Below are positions 1-7,514 of a stretch of 64,000 nt of DNA, in pieces. A program made the position numbers and the translations under genes. The first letter of the stretch is position 1. Every line of letters begins with the position of its first letter. The stretch comes from a virus, in the IMG/VR virus record IMGVR_UViG_3300010400_000003, positions 1 to 64,000 of that record; one strand, 5' to 3'. Below the pieces are notes generated by a model. That model was not told the DNA's origin, ran no database searches, and saw only the letters and a list, made by a program, of their open reading frames with translations.

Positions 1-154
1 ATGGATCTGGCACGAACGACTTGCGCCCTGCGTATTCCATCAATCCTTGATAAACGAGTTCCTGCATGAGCGGACTGTCGCCGCAGTAAAGCCCGCCAGC
101 GGCACGCTTGAGCGTGTGGTCCATGATGTCAATGTGCTCTTGGGTGAGGCGCAT
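1..154 (-). CDS. Hypothetical protein, partial (3' end outside window)
   Basis: Reading leftward from the ATG at 154 the frame stays open to the window edge, giving 51 residues that begin MRLTQEHIDIMDHTLKRAAG. The frame starts 5 bases after the stop of the upstream gene, which fits the tight packing of the arm. No signal peptide, membrane segment or known motif is seen in the visible part. No Shine-Dalgarno sequence precedes the ATG. Function unknown; it reads like the small conserved hypothetical proteins common in tailed phages. Confidence 0.55.
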   Translation of the reverse strand, partial: MRLTQEHIDIMDHTLKRAAGGLYCGDSPLMQELVYQGLMEYAGRKSFVPDP

Positions 155-159
155 AAGAA

Positions 160-903
160 TTAAATTCCGAGTACACCTAGACCAGAAGTGGGAAAGGGAA
201 GAAGGGAAAGGCGGGGAAGGGAAAGCAAAGAGCAGGATCCGGAACCTCTGTTCCTTGGTGAAAGCGAGAGCTTTCCCTGTGGTTTCCCACAGGTCGGGTC
301 TGTCCTGTTCCTTGGAGCCAAGCGCACAGCTTTTCTCCCTCCGCGCATCACCCTTCGTGGCTCTCCGGTAGCTTGGAGCCTGTTTACGGGGCGCGGTCTG
401 CTACTCCATCGGAGTTCTTTGAAAGCAAGCAGCGAGTCAGTTCGTATCTCCGACTGGCTTGATCGAGCCAATCCCCCGAAAGCGAATCGGGGCAACTTAT
501 TGTCTTTGTCCAGACGAGGCGCAATCACCGCTCCGTCAATGTCCGTGATGTGCTGCACGGAAACAGCTACCGCCGCAGCGCGATTAACCGCATTGGCCGT
601 TGGATAACTTTCATCACTGCCTGCTTTCAAAGAACATCCGGTTGTCCGAGTCGTCGCTCTCGCTGGACGTTGCTCGCGGATGACAGAGCCGATTCCGGCT
701 TGAGCTTCGGCCAACACGCCAAAAAGAGGCAGGCTTCGCTCTGGTATAGGAACTGCACGAGCGCACAGACCCTTGCGGGTTTTCCAAAGCGAAGCCTTAA
801 AGCAAGCTTCTGGTTGCGGACACTCGTGCCGGGTTCCTACACCGGCCAGAACGCCGTCAACCTGACGCGAACCGCGCCCGCTGTCAAATCGTTTGTGGCT
901 CAT
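160..903 (-). CDS. Hypothetical basic protein, 247 aa, unusual composition
   Basis: This open frame fills the space between its neighbours exactly. Its ATG overlaps the TGA of the upstream gene (ATGA at 900-903) and its stop lies 5 bases before the next start. The product is rich in Arg, Ser and Ala, with a Pro/Ser/Leu-rich tail, and has no recognised domain. The central part (about residues 110-150) looks most protein-like. The DNA also holds a 19-bp inverted repeat (414-432 and 617-635, 18/19 matching), so the region may instead be or contain a structured RNA. Position supports coding; composition argues against it. Confidence 0.42.
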   Translation of the reverse strand: MSHKRFDSGRGSRQVDGVLAGVGTRHECPQPEACFKASLWKTRKGLCARAVPIPERSLPLFGVLAEAQAGIGSVIREQRPARATTRTTGCSLKAGSDESYPTANAVNRAAAVAVSVQHITDIDGAVIAPRLDKDNKLPRFAFGGLARSSQSEIRTDSLLAFKELRWSSRPRPVNRLQATGEPRRVMRGGRKAVRLAPRNRTDPTCGKPQGKLSLSPRNRGSGSCSLLSLPRLSLLPFPTSGLGVLGI

Positions 904-1175
904 TTTTCAGGAAATCTCCCGCCGCCCTGGGAAGCTCCGGTTGTGGGGAGCGAGGATATTTCGCCTCCTTGTGGGTCGGGCGGCGGAAGGGGATCGGGGT
1001 TGGTTCGAGCCAGAGCCGCCCGGAGCGCGGCCAGCAGCCACAGGACGCACCACGCGGCGGACATTACCGCCCAATACGACGCTCGGAGGTTGTCGTTCAG
1101 GGCGTAGGCGGCGGCACAGATCAGCGCACAGGCAACGAACAGCGCGCACGAGGTTTTGGCGAAGCTTTGGGTCAT
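900..1175 (-). CDS. Small two-helix membrane protein, 91 aa
   Basis: The start is taken at MTQSFAKTSC because this ATG overlaps the stop of the upstream gene (ATGA at 1172-1175); a longer upstream extension would run through that gene in another frame. Two hydrophobic segments are visible, about residues 9-27 and 36-55, separated by a short polar loop and followed by a Pro/Gly-rich polar tail. It is probably an inner-membrane protein. Function unknown; a holin-like role cannot be excluded, but better holin candidates lie at 36-37 kb. Confidence 0.6.
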   Translation of the reverse strand: MTQSFAKTSCALFVACALICAAAYALNDNLRASYWAVMSAAWCVLWLLAALRAALARTNPDPLPPPDPQGGEISSLPTTGASQGGGRFPEK

Positions 1176-1885
1176 GGTTTTGTGATTCTGGCCAGATGAT
1201 ACACCCACACCCAAGGATTCCTGGCCCACGATCCCTTGCCGTTGATGGACTCCCACAACGCGCCGTAAGTGTGCGCTGGCGCATCGTCGGCGTGAAGATA
1301 CTTTTGCCAGTGAGCAATTTGCTCAGTGGAGATTCCTTCAGCCAATACATCGCTTGCCCGCCTGCCGTCTTTGCCGATGTCCTGAACCCTCTCGACGCGC
1401 ACGTTCATCACGCGCAGCCATATTCGAGCGGCGGCGCGGGGCATGAAGATTGAGGGTTTCCATCTGGCGCAATCCACATACGGGCCGCCGATGTCTGTTC
1501 CGTGATCTGCACGATAAAGGATTGTTCCATCTTTCCATCGTTGCGCCCCTTTCGCTACGTGAAACGTCTCCTTCGCGTAAATCAGAGTGCCGATGGGGTG
1601 CGGGCATTGCAAATCACTGACTCGCCCGAAATTGGAAAACTCGCGGGCGCACTTCGGCCAATACTCGACAATGAATCCGTTTCCCCCAACGCCGCTAACA
1701 ACGGCGCTGCTCGTGTCTTTGGCGCCCAGCTTGATTTCTCGCCTTGTTTGCCACTTCATCGGCTTGCTCGGATCAGCGGCCTTCGCGGGCCAAACGTCAA
1801 CTTCGGTGTTGAGCAGGGCAGTGACCATTTCGGCCTTGAAAAGCATACCTTTTGCTGCGGGTTCGGTGGTCATCGGACGGTTCAT
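1172..1885 (-). CDS. ASCH-like phage protein
   Basis: The 237-residue product begins MNRPMTTEPAAKGMLFKAEM. It has the layout of a widespread phage family related to ASCH domains: an N-terminal KGMLFK motif, a QTRR motif near residue 47, a WKPSIFMPRAAAR segment, a DVLAEGI-like helix and a C-terminal WESINGKGSWARNPWVWV motif. The biochemical role of this phage family is not settled; RNA or modified-base binding is inferred from ASCH proteins in general. It is the first gene after the palindromic promoter at 1886-1933, which fixes the start at 1885. A GATCAAAT leader directly precedes the ATG. Confidence 0.72.
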   Translation of the reverse strand: MNRPMTTEPAAKGMLFKAEMVTALLNTEVDVWPAKAADPSKPMKWQTRREIKLGAKDTSSAVVSGVGGNGFIVEYWPKCAREFSNFGRVSDLQCPHPIGTLIYAKETFHVAKGAQRWKDGTILYRADHGTDIGGPYVDCARWKPSIFMPRAAARIWLRVMNVRVERVQDIGKDGRRASDVLAEGISTEQIAHWQKYLHADDAPAHTYGALWESINGKGSWARNPWVWVYHLARITKP

Positions 1886-1933
1886 ATTTGATCTACCGCC
1901 GTCACTTCTACACCTGCGGGCGCAGGATGGCAA
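1886..1933 (-). promoter_or_regulatory. Promoter with palindromic operator (copy 4)
   Basis: Read on the minus strand: -35 TTGCCA (1928-1933), 17-bp spacer, -10-like TAGAAG (1905-1910). The spacer contains the palindrome CCTGCGCCCGCAGG (1913-1926). The leader element GATCAAAT (1886-1893) abuts the ATG at 1885. The same arrangement recurs at 14790-14836, 19072-19120 and 19946-19992, and in degenerate form at 49075-49122. Confidence 0.65.
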
Positions 1934-1942
1934 CTATTATTT

Positions 1943-2932
1943 TCAGAATTCGACGACCAGCAGTGCGGGATCAAGCGGGGTCTGCGCGCCAAGCACGCTG
2001 TCCAAGCAGTAACCGTAGGTCGCCGGCAGCCCGCCGCAGTAGTAGCACATGAGGCCAACCAGCGTCTCGCCCGCAGCTAATGTCGTCGGAGAATCCACCG
2101 GGTTGAAGAAGAACCCGCCGCTGGCGATGGATTGGAGCAGGTCGAACCCGTTGCCCGAGGCGGAGCACCCACAGCAGATGATAATGCCGCCGCTCGCCTT
2201 GAAGTTCGACGCGCGCAACAGGATGCTCTCCCGCTCGGCGGCGTTCAGCGGGCCGGTGAAGTGCTCTCCGTCGGAGAAGATGGTGATGACCTTGCGATCC
2301 GCCGTCTCATCCTCCAGGGCCATGATGGCGACCGTCAGCGCGGCCAGAATGTCCGTCGTGAAGATGGATTGTGGGATGCTCTCCACGGTCGCCAGCGTCG
2401 GCAGGGTCGAGCCGATGGCTTGAACCTCATGCGCGCCGCAGTTGAACCGCCACAGGCCAACCTTGTCCTTTTCCAGCCGCATCCCGTCCATGAACTTGAA
2501 CGCCGTGTCGCGGGCGAACGCCAGGCGCGAGCCGGGAAAGAACGTCATCGCCGAACCCATTGACTTCGAGTTATCAATCAGGACCGCCGTGGCAACCACG
2601 CGATCTTCGCAGCAGTCGTAGCCCGAGCCGACGACTTCGACTTGAGCGGCGGCAACCAAGCCGTCCGCGTTCGTCACGCTGACCGTGCCCACGCCAGCCG
2701 CCAGCAAGGTCGCCACGCCGGTCGAGGCGTTGATCGTCACGACGGACGGCGAAAGGCTCGAGTACGTCAACCCGGTTGTCACCAGCGTCTCGCCGTCGGC
2801 CTCGCGCAGAAAGGTCTTGAACGTGAACTCGCCGACGCAGGCGACGACCAGTTCAGGCTTGAGCACCAGCACGGCATCCACGGTCGGATGATCGGTCGGG
2901 CACGGCGCTTCGGTGACATCGGGGAGGTTCAT
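1943..2932 (-). CDS. Ig-like (BIG2-type) plus von Willebrand A domain protein
   Basis: The 329-residue product has an N-terminal bacterial Ig-like domain (about residues 20-102, with SLSPSVVTINASTGVATLLA typical of BIG2). A von Willebrand A domain follows (about 113-300). The MIDAS metal site is visible as D120-x-S122-x-S124, with Thr near 192 and Asp at 221 in IFSDGEH. Such proteins bind ligands through a divalent metal. No signal peptide is seen. It lies downstream of the secreted protein at 2937 and the fibre-like protein at 3530, so a surface-exposed virion or host-binding role is inferred. A second vWA domain lies in the 951-aa protein at 55037. Confidence 0.75.
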   Translation of the reverse strand: MNLPDVTEAPCPTDHPTVDAVLVLKPELVVACVGEFTFKTFLREADGETLVTTGLTYSSLSPSVVTINASTGVATLLAAGVGTVSVTNADGLVAAAQVEVVGSGYDCCEDRVVATAVLIDNSKSMGSAMTFFPGSRLAFARDTAFKFMDGMRLEKDKVGLWRFNCGAHEVQAIGSTLPTLATVESIPQSIFTTDILAALTVAIMALEDETADRKVITIFSDGEHFTGPLNAAERESILLRASNFKASGGIIICCGCSASGNGFDLLQSIASGGFFFNPVDSPTTLAAGETLVGLMCYYCGGLPATYGYCLDSVLGAQTPLDPALLVVEF

Positions 2933-2936
2933 GCGT

Positions 2937-3533
2937 TCAGTAGCTCAAGGCGATGCAGACGTTAGTCAGCCAGCCGCCGTCCAGGGCTGTGTCGTCCGCG
3001 ATGTAGATTTTCCAAAGGCCGTTGGCCGTTCCGGCGGACATGCCGGTGAACGTCGAGAAATTGGTGGAGTAGGGACCGGCGGGCGGGCCGGCCGGGAACA
3101 CATAGGACGGGTCGGTGTCTGTCGGTTTGTAGGTCCCGGACCCGGGCGATGGATCGGGCACGTAACTGCCGGCGGAATCGGAAAGTATGATCGTGACGTT
3201 GGTTGCAATCGGCAAAACCCCGCCCGCCCCACCCCAAAACTTGACGGCGCTGTTGTCGGGCGCGACCAGCACCATTTGCAGGTCTGCCGGGAAATTGTGG
3301 GTGAAGTTCGTCAGCGTGACCGTCACTTGGGACAAGCTGCCGGCGATGCCGGAGACACCGAAGTTTATGGGGTACGGCCCCTGCGCTCCTTCGTTCTCGT
3401 CCAACTCGATCACGCCATTCGTACCGCAAAAGTTGGCCGTGCTGCCTGACGCGAATGGCGTCGGGCCTTCAATGTGGATCACCGCGGCAGAAACGGCGGC
3501 GACCAGCAGCAGCCATACGATCACAATTCTCAT
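2937..3533 (-). CDS. Secreted P-domain (proprotein convertase-like) protein
   Basis: The start MRIVIVWLLL at 3533 is chosen because it overlaps the stop of the upstream gene and opens a clear Sec-type signal peptide (about residues 1-17). The remaining 180 residues resemble the P/Homo B domain of subtilisin-like convertases: a beta-rich body with LTNFTHNFPADLQMVLVAPD and a C-terminal GLWKIYIADDTALDGGWL block. P-domains are carbohydrate- or protein-binding accessory modules. No protease domain is present. It sits between a fibre-like protein and the vWA protein, so a role in host surface binding is inferred. Confidence 0.68.
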   Translation of the reverse strand: MRIVIVWLLLVAAVSAAVIHIEGPTPFASGSTANFCGTNGVIELDENEGAQGPYPINFGVSGIAGSLSQVTVTLTNFTHNFPADLQMVLVAPDNSAVKFWGGAGGVLPIATNVTIILSDSAGSYVPDPSPGSGTYKPTDTDPSYVFPAGPPAGPYSTNFSTFTGMSAGTANGLWKIYIADDTALDGGWLTNVCIALSY

Positions 3534-4840
3534 GGCGAAGAAACGTAGGCGAGGACCAGCCCGACTTCGGTTGAGGTCTGCGTGCTGGCATCCTGCGAGG
3601 CATCGCCGTCGCGCGCCAGTCGGATCACCCACAACTGGCCTTGCGTGAGCGCCGCGGCCCAGCCGGTCAGCACGGTCCACCCGACGCTTTCGACATCGCC
3701 GCTGGCGCCGGAGGCATCGCCCGCGAAGTCCAGGTTGATCGCCGTTCCGACCGTCCCAGCGGCGGCTGCGGAGTTGGCCACACTGGCACAGGAGAGGACG
3801 TAACGATGCGTGCCCGTGTCGCCCGCGTTGAGCCGGAACTTGAGCCGGGCGTACAGCGGGAAGCTGGCGTTGAAGTCGGGCGGGCCGTCAAAACGGTATT
3901 GGACGTAGTTCGCCGCCTGATCGGCGGAATGTGAGAATGTCGCGTGCCCGAAATCCAGCGCGGTTGTCGTCGATCCCAGCGTGGCCCCCGTGCCGTCCAC
4001 CTGATGCGGGTGCGTCAGATAGATGTAGTTGGTCGAGCCGTAATTCGTCGAGTTCGCCCAAGCCGTGTGCCCCGCCGTGCTCGTCGCCGTGAGGACCTGC
4101 CCGACCGCCGGAGCGTTGGTCGGCATTTTGGTGAACACCGAACGGTCTGAGGTAAACCCGTTCGTGCCGAAGCCGTGGAAGCCGCCATAGCGACTGACCA
4201 AGCCAACCGTTTCGAGAAATAGCGTCGAGTACCCGGTTGGCGGTGCGCCAACGATCATCGAATTGCGGGCGTTGATTGTGACCGAGTTCTTACTGACAAA
4301 CTCCGTCTGCACCAAGCTGTTGAAGGCTTGCACATCAATTCCGTAAGAACCTTCGAGGTAGGCTCCGAGAAACGATCCCTCCGCTGAGTACAATTTGTTT
4401 TGACCGAGTGAACTATTCCCCGTGCTGTAAAGCGATGCTCCCAAAAACGACCCGTCCACCGCGCTGAGGTTGAAGTTCGTTGAGTTCTCTGCAACAGCCG
4501 CGATAACAGACCCGAGATCGGGCTGAATGCCAAAATTATGAGAGCCGTCGAAATAACCGTTGAGCACTGATCCCTCCAGCACTCGGACGGTGAACTGTGT
4601 TGTGCTGTTGAAGCTGCCGATGAGCATGGACCCGTCGGTAACTGAGAAAATCCCATCCACGTCCGCCGCGTTGAATTCTCCAGCAAAGATTCCGTTCGTC
4701 GGGCTGAAGGCCATGCGGGCGGGGCGCGTGGCAAACAGGACGCCGTTGGTGCCCCTGGCGGACACACCTTGGCTGGGAGCGTCTGCGCCCATTGCCGATA
4801 GCCAAAACGACAGTATTGCCAGACAGAGTAGTTTTTTCAT
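3530..4840 (-). CDS. Secreted fibre/spike-like protein, 436 aa
   Basis: The start MKKLLCLAIL at 4840 overlaps the upstream stop (ATGA) and begins a signal peptide ending near residue 19. Residues 50-180 contain repeated units of the form GS(F/V/M)L-x-G-x-(F/L), spaced about 30 residues apart, as expected for a beta-solenoid shaft. The C-terminal half is Ser/Thr/Gly/Ala-rich with aromatic-poor beta segments. It resembles a tail fibre or spike in composition, but a cleavable signal is unusual for one. It is coupled to the P-domain and vWA genes downstream. Confidence 0.6.
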   Translation of the reverse strand: MKKLLCLAILSFWLSAMGADAPSQGVSARGTNGVLFATRPARMAFSPTNGIFAGEFNAADVDGIFSVTDGSMLIGSFNSTTQFTVRVLEGSVLNGYFDGSHNFGIQPDLGSVIAAVAENSTNFNLSAVDGSFLGASLYSTGNSSLGQNKLYSAEGSFLGAYLEGSYGIDVQAFNSLVQTEFVSKNSVTINARNSMIVGAPPTGYSTLFLETVGLVSRYGGFHGFGTNGFTSDRSVFTKMPTNAPAVGQVLTATSTAGHTAWANSTNYGSTNYIYLTHPHQVDGTGATLGSTTTALDFGHATFSHSADQAANYVQYRFDGPPDFNASFPLYARLKFRLNAGDTGTHRYVLSCASVANSAAAAGTVGTAINLDFAGDASGASGDVESVGWTVLTGWAAALTQGQLWVIRLARDGDASQDASTQTSTEVGLVLAYVSSP

Positions 4841-5175
4841 ACGTATTGCAGCCATCCGGTGTTTCCGCTGCCGGACTCCTTAACCCAAATTTTCTTGAGC
4901 AGCGTGTTGACGTATCCCGTGCCAGCGACGGCGGTGACGACGCCCTCGGGATCAACGACGCCAAGCTGGAACAATCCCCCGCCGCCGAGATCGAGCACGG
5001 TGTTGAGGAAGTCCACCAAGTCTTGCAGCGTCACCTTGACGTTGGCCAGTTCGGGATGCGCTGAAATCTGCGAGTCGTCCACCATCTCGAACAGGTCCTC
5101 AAGCGCCAGCGGTCCCGCCTCTGGAAGCTCGGTGATCTTCTTCTTTCGTATTCGTACTGGAGTGCAACAACCCAT
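4837..5175 (-). CDS. Fibre-associated small protein, 112 aa
   Basis: The C-terminus contains GTGYVNTLLKKIWVKESGSG followed by NTGW. This pattern is common at fibre-proximal or trimerisation segments of phage tail fibres. The N-terminus has a basic RIRKKK patch, then an acidic helix-rich segment. It lies directly upstream of the fibre-like protein (ATGA overlap at 4837-4840) and downstream of the connector. The plus-arm protein at 34023 has an analogous ending (SYVNRLTGQIFWWYSSQW) and also lies directly upstream of a signal-bearing fibre. It is probably an adaptor for the fibre. Confidence 0.55.
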   Translation of the reverse strand: MGCCTPVRIRKKKITELPEAGPLALEDLFEMVDDSQISAHPELANVKVTLQDLVDFLNTVLDLGGGGLFQLGVVDPEGVVTAVAGTGYVNTLLKKIWVKESGSGNTGWLQYV

Positions 5176-5176
5176 A

Positions 5177-6013
5177 TCAAGTGGCCTCCAACGCCCGGAA
5201 GATTCCGTTTTCCAGCGCCCGCAGCGTCTCGTCGGTGATCGTACACCAGCAGGGCCGGCGGCATGATTCGCTGGGTCGCACGCGCGTTTGCTCCTGGCAT
5301 TCGAGCATCAGGTCCGCCAGCGCCTCGTCGTAAGTGCCGGTCTTTTGATGGTTGTGAATCGTGTTCGCAACCTGGATGTCGCCGTAGTCCCGCTCGTGCC
5401 CGTATTGCAGGTAGAGCTTCACGGCCTTGCGGAAGTCAATCGCGTCGGAAACCGGGTCGTCGTCGGTCCACTGCGAGGCCAGCTTGTTGCCCGCCCACTC
5501 AATGACCAGTAGTTCGGTGGATTGCATCCAAGGTGCAATCAGGATGTTCTCGCCGTCAATGCAGTAGAGGCCGTCTTGCGCGCGACCGCACGCGGCGTCC
5601 GTGCTGGCGCCGGCCCGGCGGAAGCCCAGCGGCATGACCGGCACGGAGGCGTCGTCAGACTCAGGCGCGGGCTGAAGGTTGGCCGCGAAGCACTCGAACT
5701 CCTTGCGGCCGACTTGGCGGTAGAACACTGGCGAACACCACTCCCGCTCGCTGGTGTCCTCGTCAATCTCAACCGTGTAGAGGAAGCGCACGACGCCGCG
5801 AGGCCGCGGCACGATGGTAGTCCCGCACTTGAACCACGTATTGCAAAAGCGGATGACGTTGGCGTTGCGCGACTTCTCGCACGGGACGAACTTCTGGATG
5901 TCGGACAGGGCTTCGAGGACGATCTGGTCGTGGGCCGAAACCAAGTTCTCGCTTTCTGCGTCCGCCCAAATTTGCCGGCGGATGGAAGTTCTAAGTTGTG
6001 ACAAGGTTTGCAT
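5177..6013 (-). CDS. Head-tail connector / tail tubular A-like protein
   Basis: The product starts MQTLSQLRTSIRRQIWADAE, followed by helices with VLEALSDIQKFV. This is the usual opening of phage adaptor or tail tubular proteins that bind below the portal. The C-terminal part holds AVKLYLQYGHERDYGD, then a helical tail with LADLMLECQEQ. Length (278 aa) fits that group. It is a virion structural gene placed in the minus arm, far from portal and capsid at 40-47 kb. The HNH gene just upstream overlaps its first 23 bases and shares its first residues, so its 5' end was remodelled by that insertion. Confidence 0.55.
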   Translation of the reverse strand: MQTLSQLRTSIRRQIWADAESENLVSAHDQIVLEALSDIQKFVPCEKSRNANVIRFCNTWFKCGTTIVPRPRGVVRFLYTVEIDEDTSEREWCSPVFYRQVGRKEFECFAANLQPAPESDDASVPVMPLGFRRAGASTDAACGRAQDGLYCIDGENILIAPWMQSTELLVIEWAGNKLASQWTDDDPVSDAIDFRKAVKLYLQYGHERDYGDIQVANTIHNHQKTGTYDEALADLMLECQEQTRVRPSESCRRPCWCTITDETLRALENGIFRALEAT

Positions 6014-6761
6014 TTGTCCTGTGGTCGAACACGGCGAAGCCTAACCGTTTCGCACGCGAGAGCAACTCGTCGCTTATCTGCTTTGGTCTGGTCAGATGAA
6101 TCTCGCTGATCCCGCAAATGAACGCGGCAACCAGTGATTCTGGCGTTAGCAGGTGCGATTTGGAATGGTTATCACTTTTCCAAAGCGGTCGAAAATTCCG
6201 GTAGTGCTGGGCCAGCATTATCTGTTCTTGGTTTTTACCACAGCAGGCAGTTGGAAAAATGTGGTCAAGTTGCCACATCGCTCGGTTCTCAAAAGTCATC
6301 CCAGGCTGGAAATTGGAAGCAATCCAGTTCTGGAAAAATCTGGCCGAGCATCCGACGATTGACTCCGTGGTTGACGGCTTCGTTTTTCCCTTGAACGCAA
6401 ACTGGATCAACGCTCGCAGGCGTATCTTCATTGCGACGTGGGGATGCTTTCTGTACCGATCCGATCTCCGCTTCCTACTGAGTTTGAACACCGTCCAGTT
6501 CTTCAATCGGCTGGCTTTAATGCTGGCCTTGACGTGTTCCTTGTTGGCAAGCTTCCACGCCTTCAGTGTGGCTTTCTTCCTTTCAAAGTTCGCCTTCCTG
6601 TAATCCCTTTCGTACCTCTTGACGTGATCTGAATTGGCCTCGATCCATTCCCGCTTTCGACTGGGATGACGCTTCCTCCACTCAGACATTGTGAACAGTT
6701 TGCGAGCGCGCTTGGCTATCAGCGTCGCAATGCTGGTCCTGAGTTGTGCGAGTGTGTTCAT
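5991..6761 (-). CDS. HNH homing endonuclease inserted at connector 5' end
   Basis: The 256-residue protein has a very basic N-terminal half (DNA-binding helices rich in Lys/Arg) and a C-terminal HNH-like domain: IVGCSARFFQNWIASNF, then WQLDHIFP, then FRPLWKSDNHSKS. The architecture and motifs match the ORFs at 21166 and 47432, so these are three members of one family. Its first residues, MNTLAQLRTSI, copy the connector start MQTLSQLRTSI, while its last codons overlap the connector's ATG. It probably nicks or cuts DNA to spread into endonuclease-free relatives. Its ATG overlaps the stop of the upstream gene. Confidence 0.8.
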   Translation of the reverse strand: MNTLAQLRTSIATLIAKRARKLFTMSEWRKRHPSRKREWIEANSDHVKRYERDYRKANFERKKATLKAWKLANKEHVKASIKASRLKNWTVFKLSRKRRSDRYRKHPHVAMKIRLRALIQFAFKGKTKPSTTESIVGCSARFFQNWIASNFQPGMTFENRAMWQLDHIFPTACCGKNQEQIMLAQHYRNFRPLWKSDNHSKSHLLTPESLVAAFICGISEIHLTRPKQISDELLSRAKRLGFAVFDHRTNANLVTT

Positions 6762-6985
6762 TGTCGCATCAACGCTTGGTTCTCAGGCGTGTTCAGCAAT
6801 CGCTGAAGCGTTTCGCGATAGGAGTCGCTAACACACCTCGACCATCGCGTTGTTTGATACCAGAATGGAGCAGCCTGATCCAATCGCGGCGCTTCGAGCT
6901 TGCGCGCGAACGCAATCTGCGGCGCGAGCGCCACGACCGCGACCATCGCGCCGAGGCGGGAGAAGAATGATCGGCGGGAGTGCAT
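6758..6985 (-). CDS. Tat-like signal protein with capsid-derived segment
   Basis: This 75-residue protein begins MHSRRSFFSRLG, a twin-arginine-like motif (S-R-R-x-F-F), then a hydrophobic core and an Ala-rich end near residue 27. The mature part contains PFWYQTTRWSRCVSDSYRE followed by RL. The capsid protein at 45573 contains PFWYQTMRRTRCVSQQYRE at residues about 264-282, with the same spacing. DNA identity is low, so the similarity is held at protein level. Function unknown; it may bind the same partner as this capsid loop or derive from a capsid gene fragment. ATGA-type overlaps join it to both neighbours. Confidence 0.65.
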   Translation of the reverse strand: MHSRRSFFSRLGAMVAVVALAPQIAFARKLEAPRLDQAAPFWYQTTRWSRCVSDSYRETLQRLLNTPENQALMRQ

Positions 6986-7467
6986 CAGGCGGCCTTGGCC
7001 TTCCTCCGCTTCCCGACCTCGGGCTTGTAGTCCGCTGCCTTTGGAAGTTCCTTCGCGATCTGCGCATTGACGGTCGCCTGTGGCGCCGCCTGGCTCAACG
7101 CCGCTGGCACTTCAGGCGCGGGAGGCGGAGGCGGGTTAGCCGCGACCGCAGCAGGAAGTTGGCTGAGGCGCTGGTCGAGCACTGATGTTGATGGCATCAG
7201 CCGGCCTTTGTAAACTTCTTCCCGCCAGGGCGCTTTTAATGGAGGCGAGTTGCTTTTTTTTTGAAGGTAGTCGCTGTCGAACGTGGCGTAGTCAATCTCA
7301 GTGAGGCCGGAACGATTTTCGCGCATACACTGCTCGAAGCCTGACCACAGCGCCGGGTCTTGCGTGCCCAAGAAGCTTTGAACGCCGTCCACGGTTTTGA
7401 AGGCGACCATCCTGCCGTCGGCGAGGCGCACGGGATCCACGCCAAGATGCCTGAAATATCGCGTCAT
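6985..7467 (-). CDS. Hypothetical protein with Pro/Ala-rich tail, 160 aa
   Basis: The start is put at MTRYFRHLGVDPVRLADGRM (7467). The longer frame from 7539 would begin inside the upstream gene and has an Arg/Gly-rich, unlikely N-terminus. Residues 1-60 look globular, with FKTVDGVQSFLGTQDPALW. Residues 105-140 are Pro/Ala-rich and the C-terminus is lysine-rich. Its stop overlaps the start of the Tat-like protein. No known domain is recognised; it could be a minor virion protein, given the neighbouring connector. Confidence 0.6.
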   Translation of the reverse strand: MTRYFRHLGVDPVRLADGRMVAFKTVDGVQSFLGTQDPALWSGFEQCMRENRSGLTEIDYATFDSDYLQKKSNSPPLKAPWREEVYKGRLMPSTSVLDQRLSQLPAAVAANPPPPPAPEVPAALSQAAPQATVNAQIAKELPKAADYKPEVGKRRKAKAA

Positions 7468-7514
7468 GCGAGGCGACAATACCACTCGCCCGCGCCTTGC
7501 AAAGCGAAAAAGCG

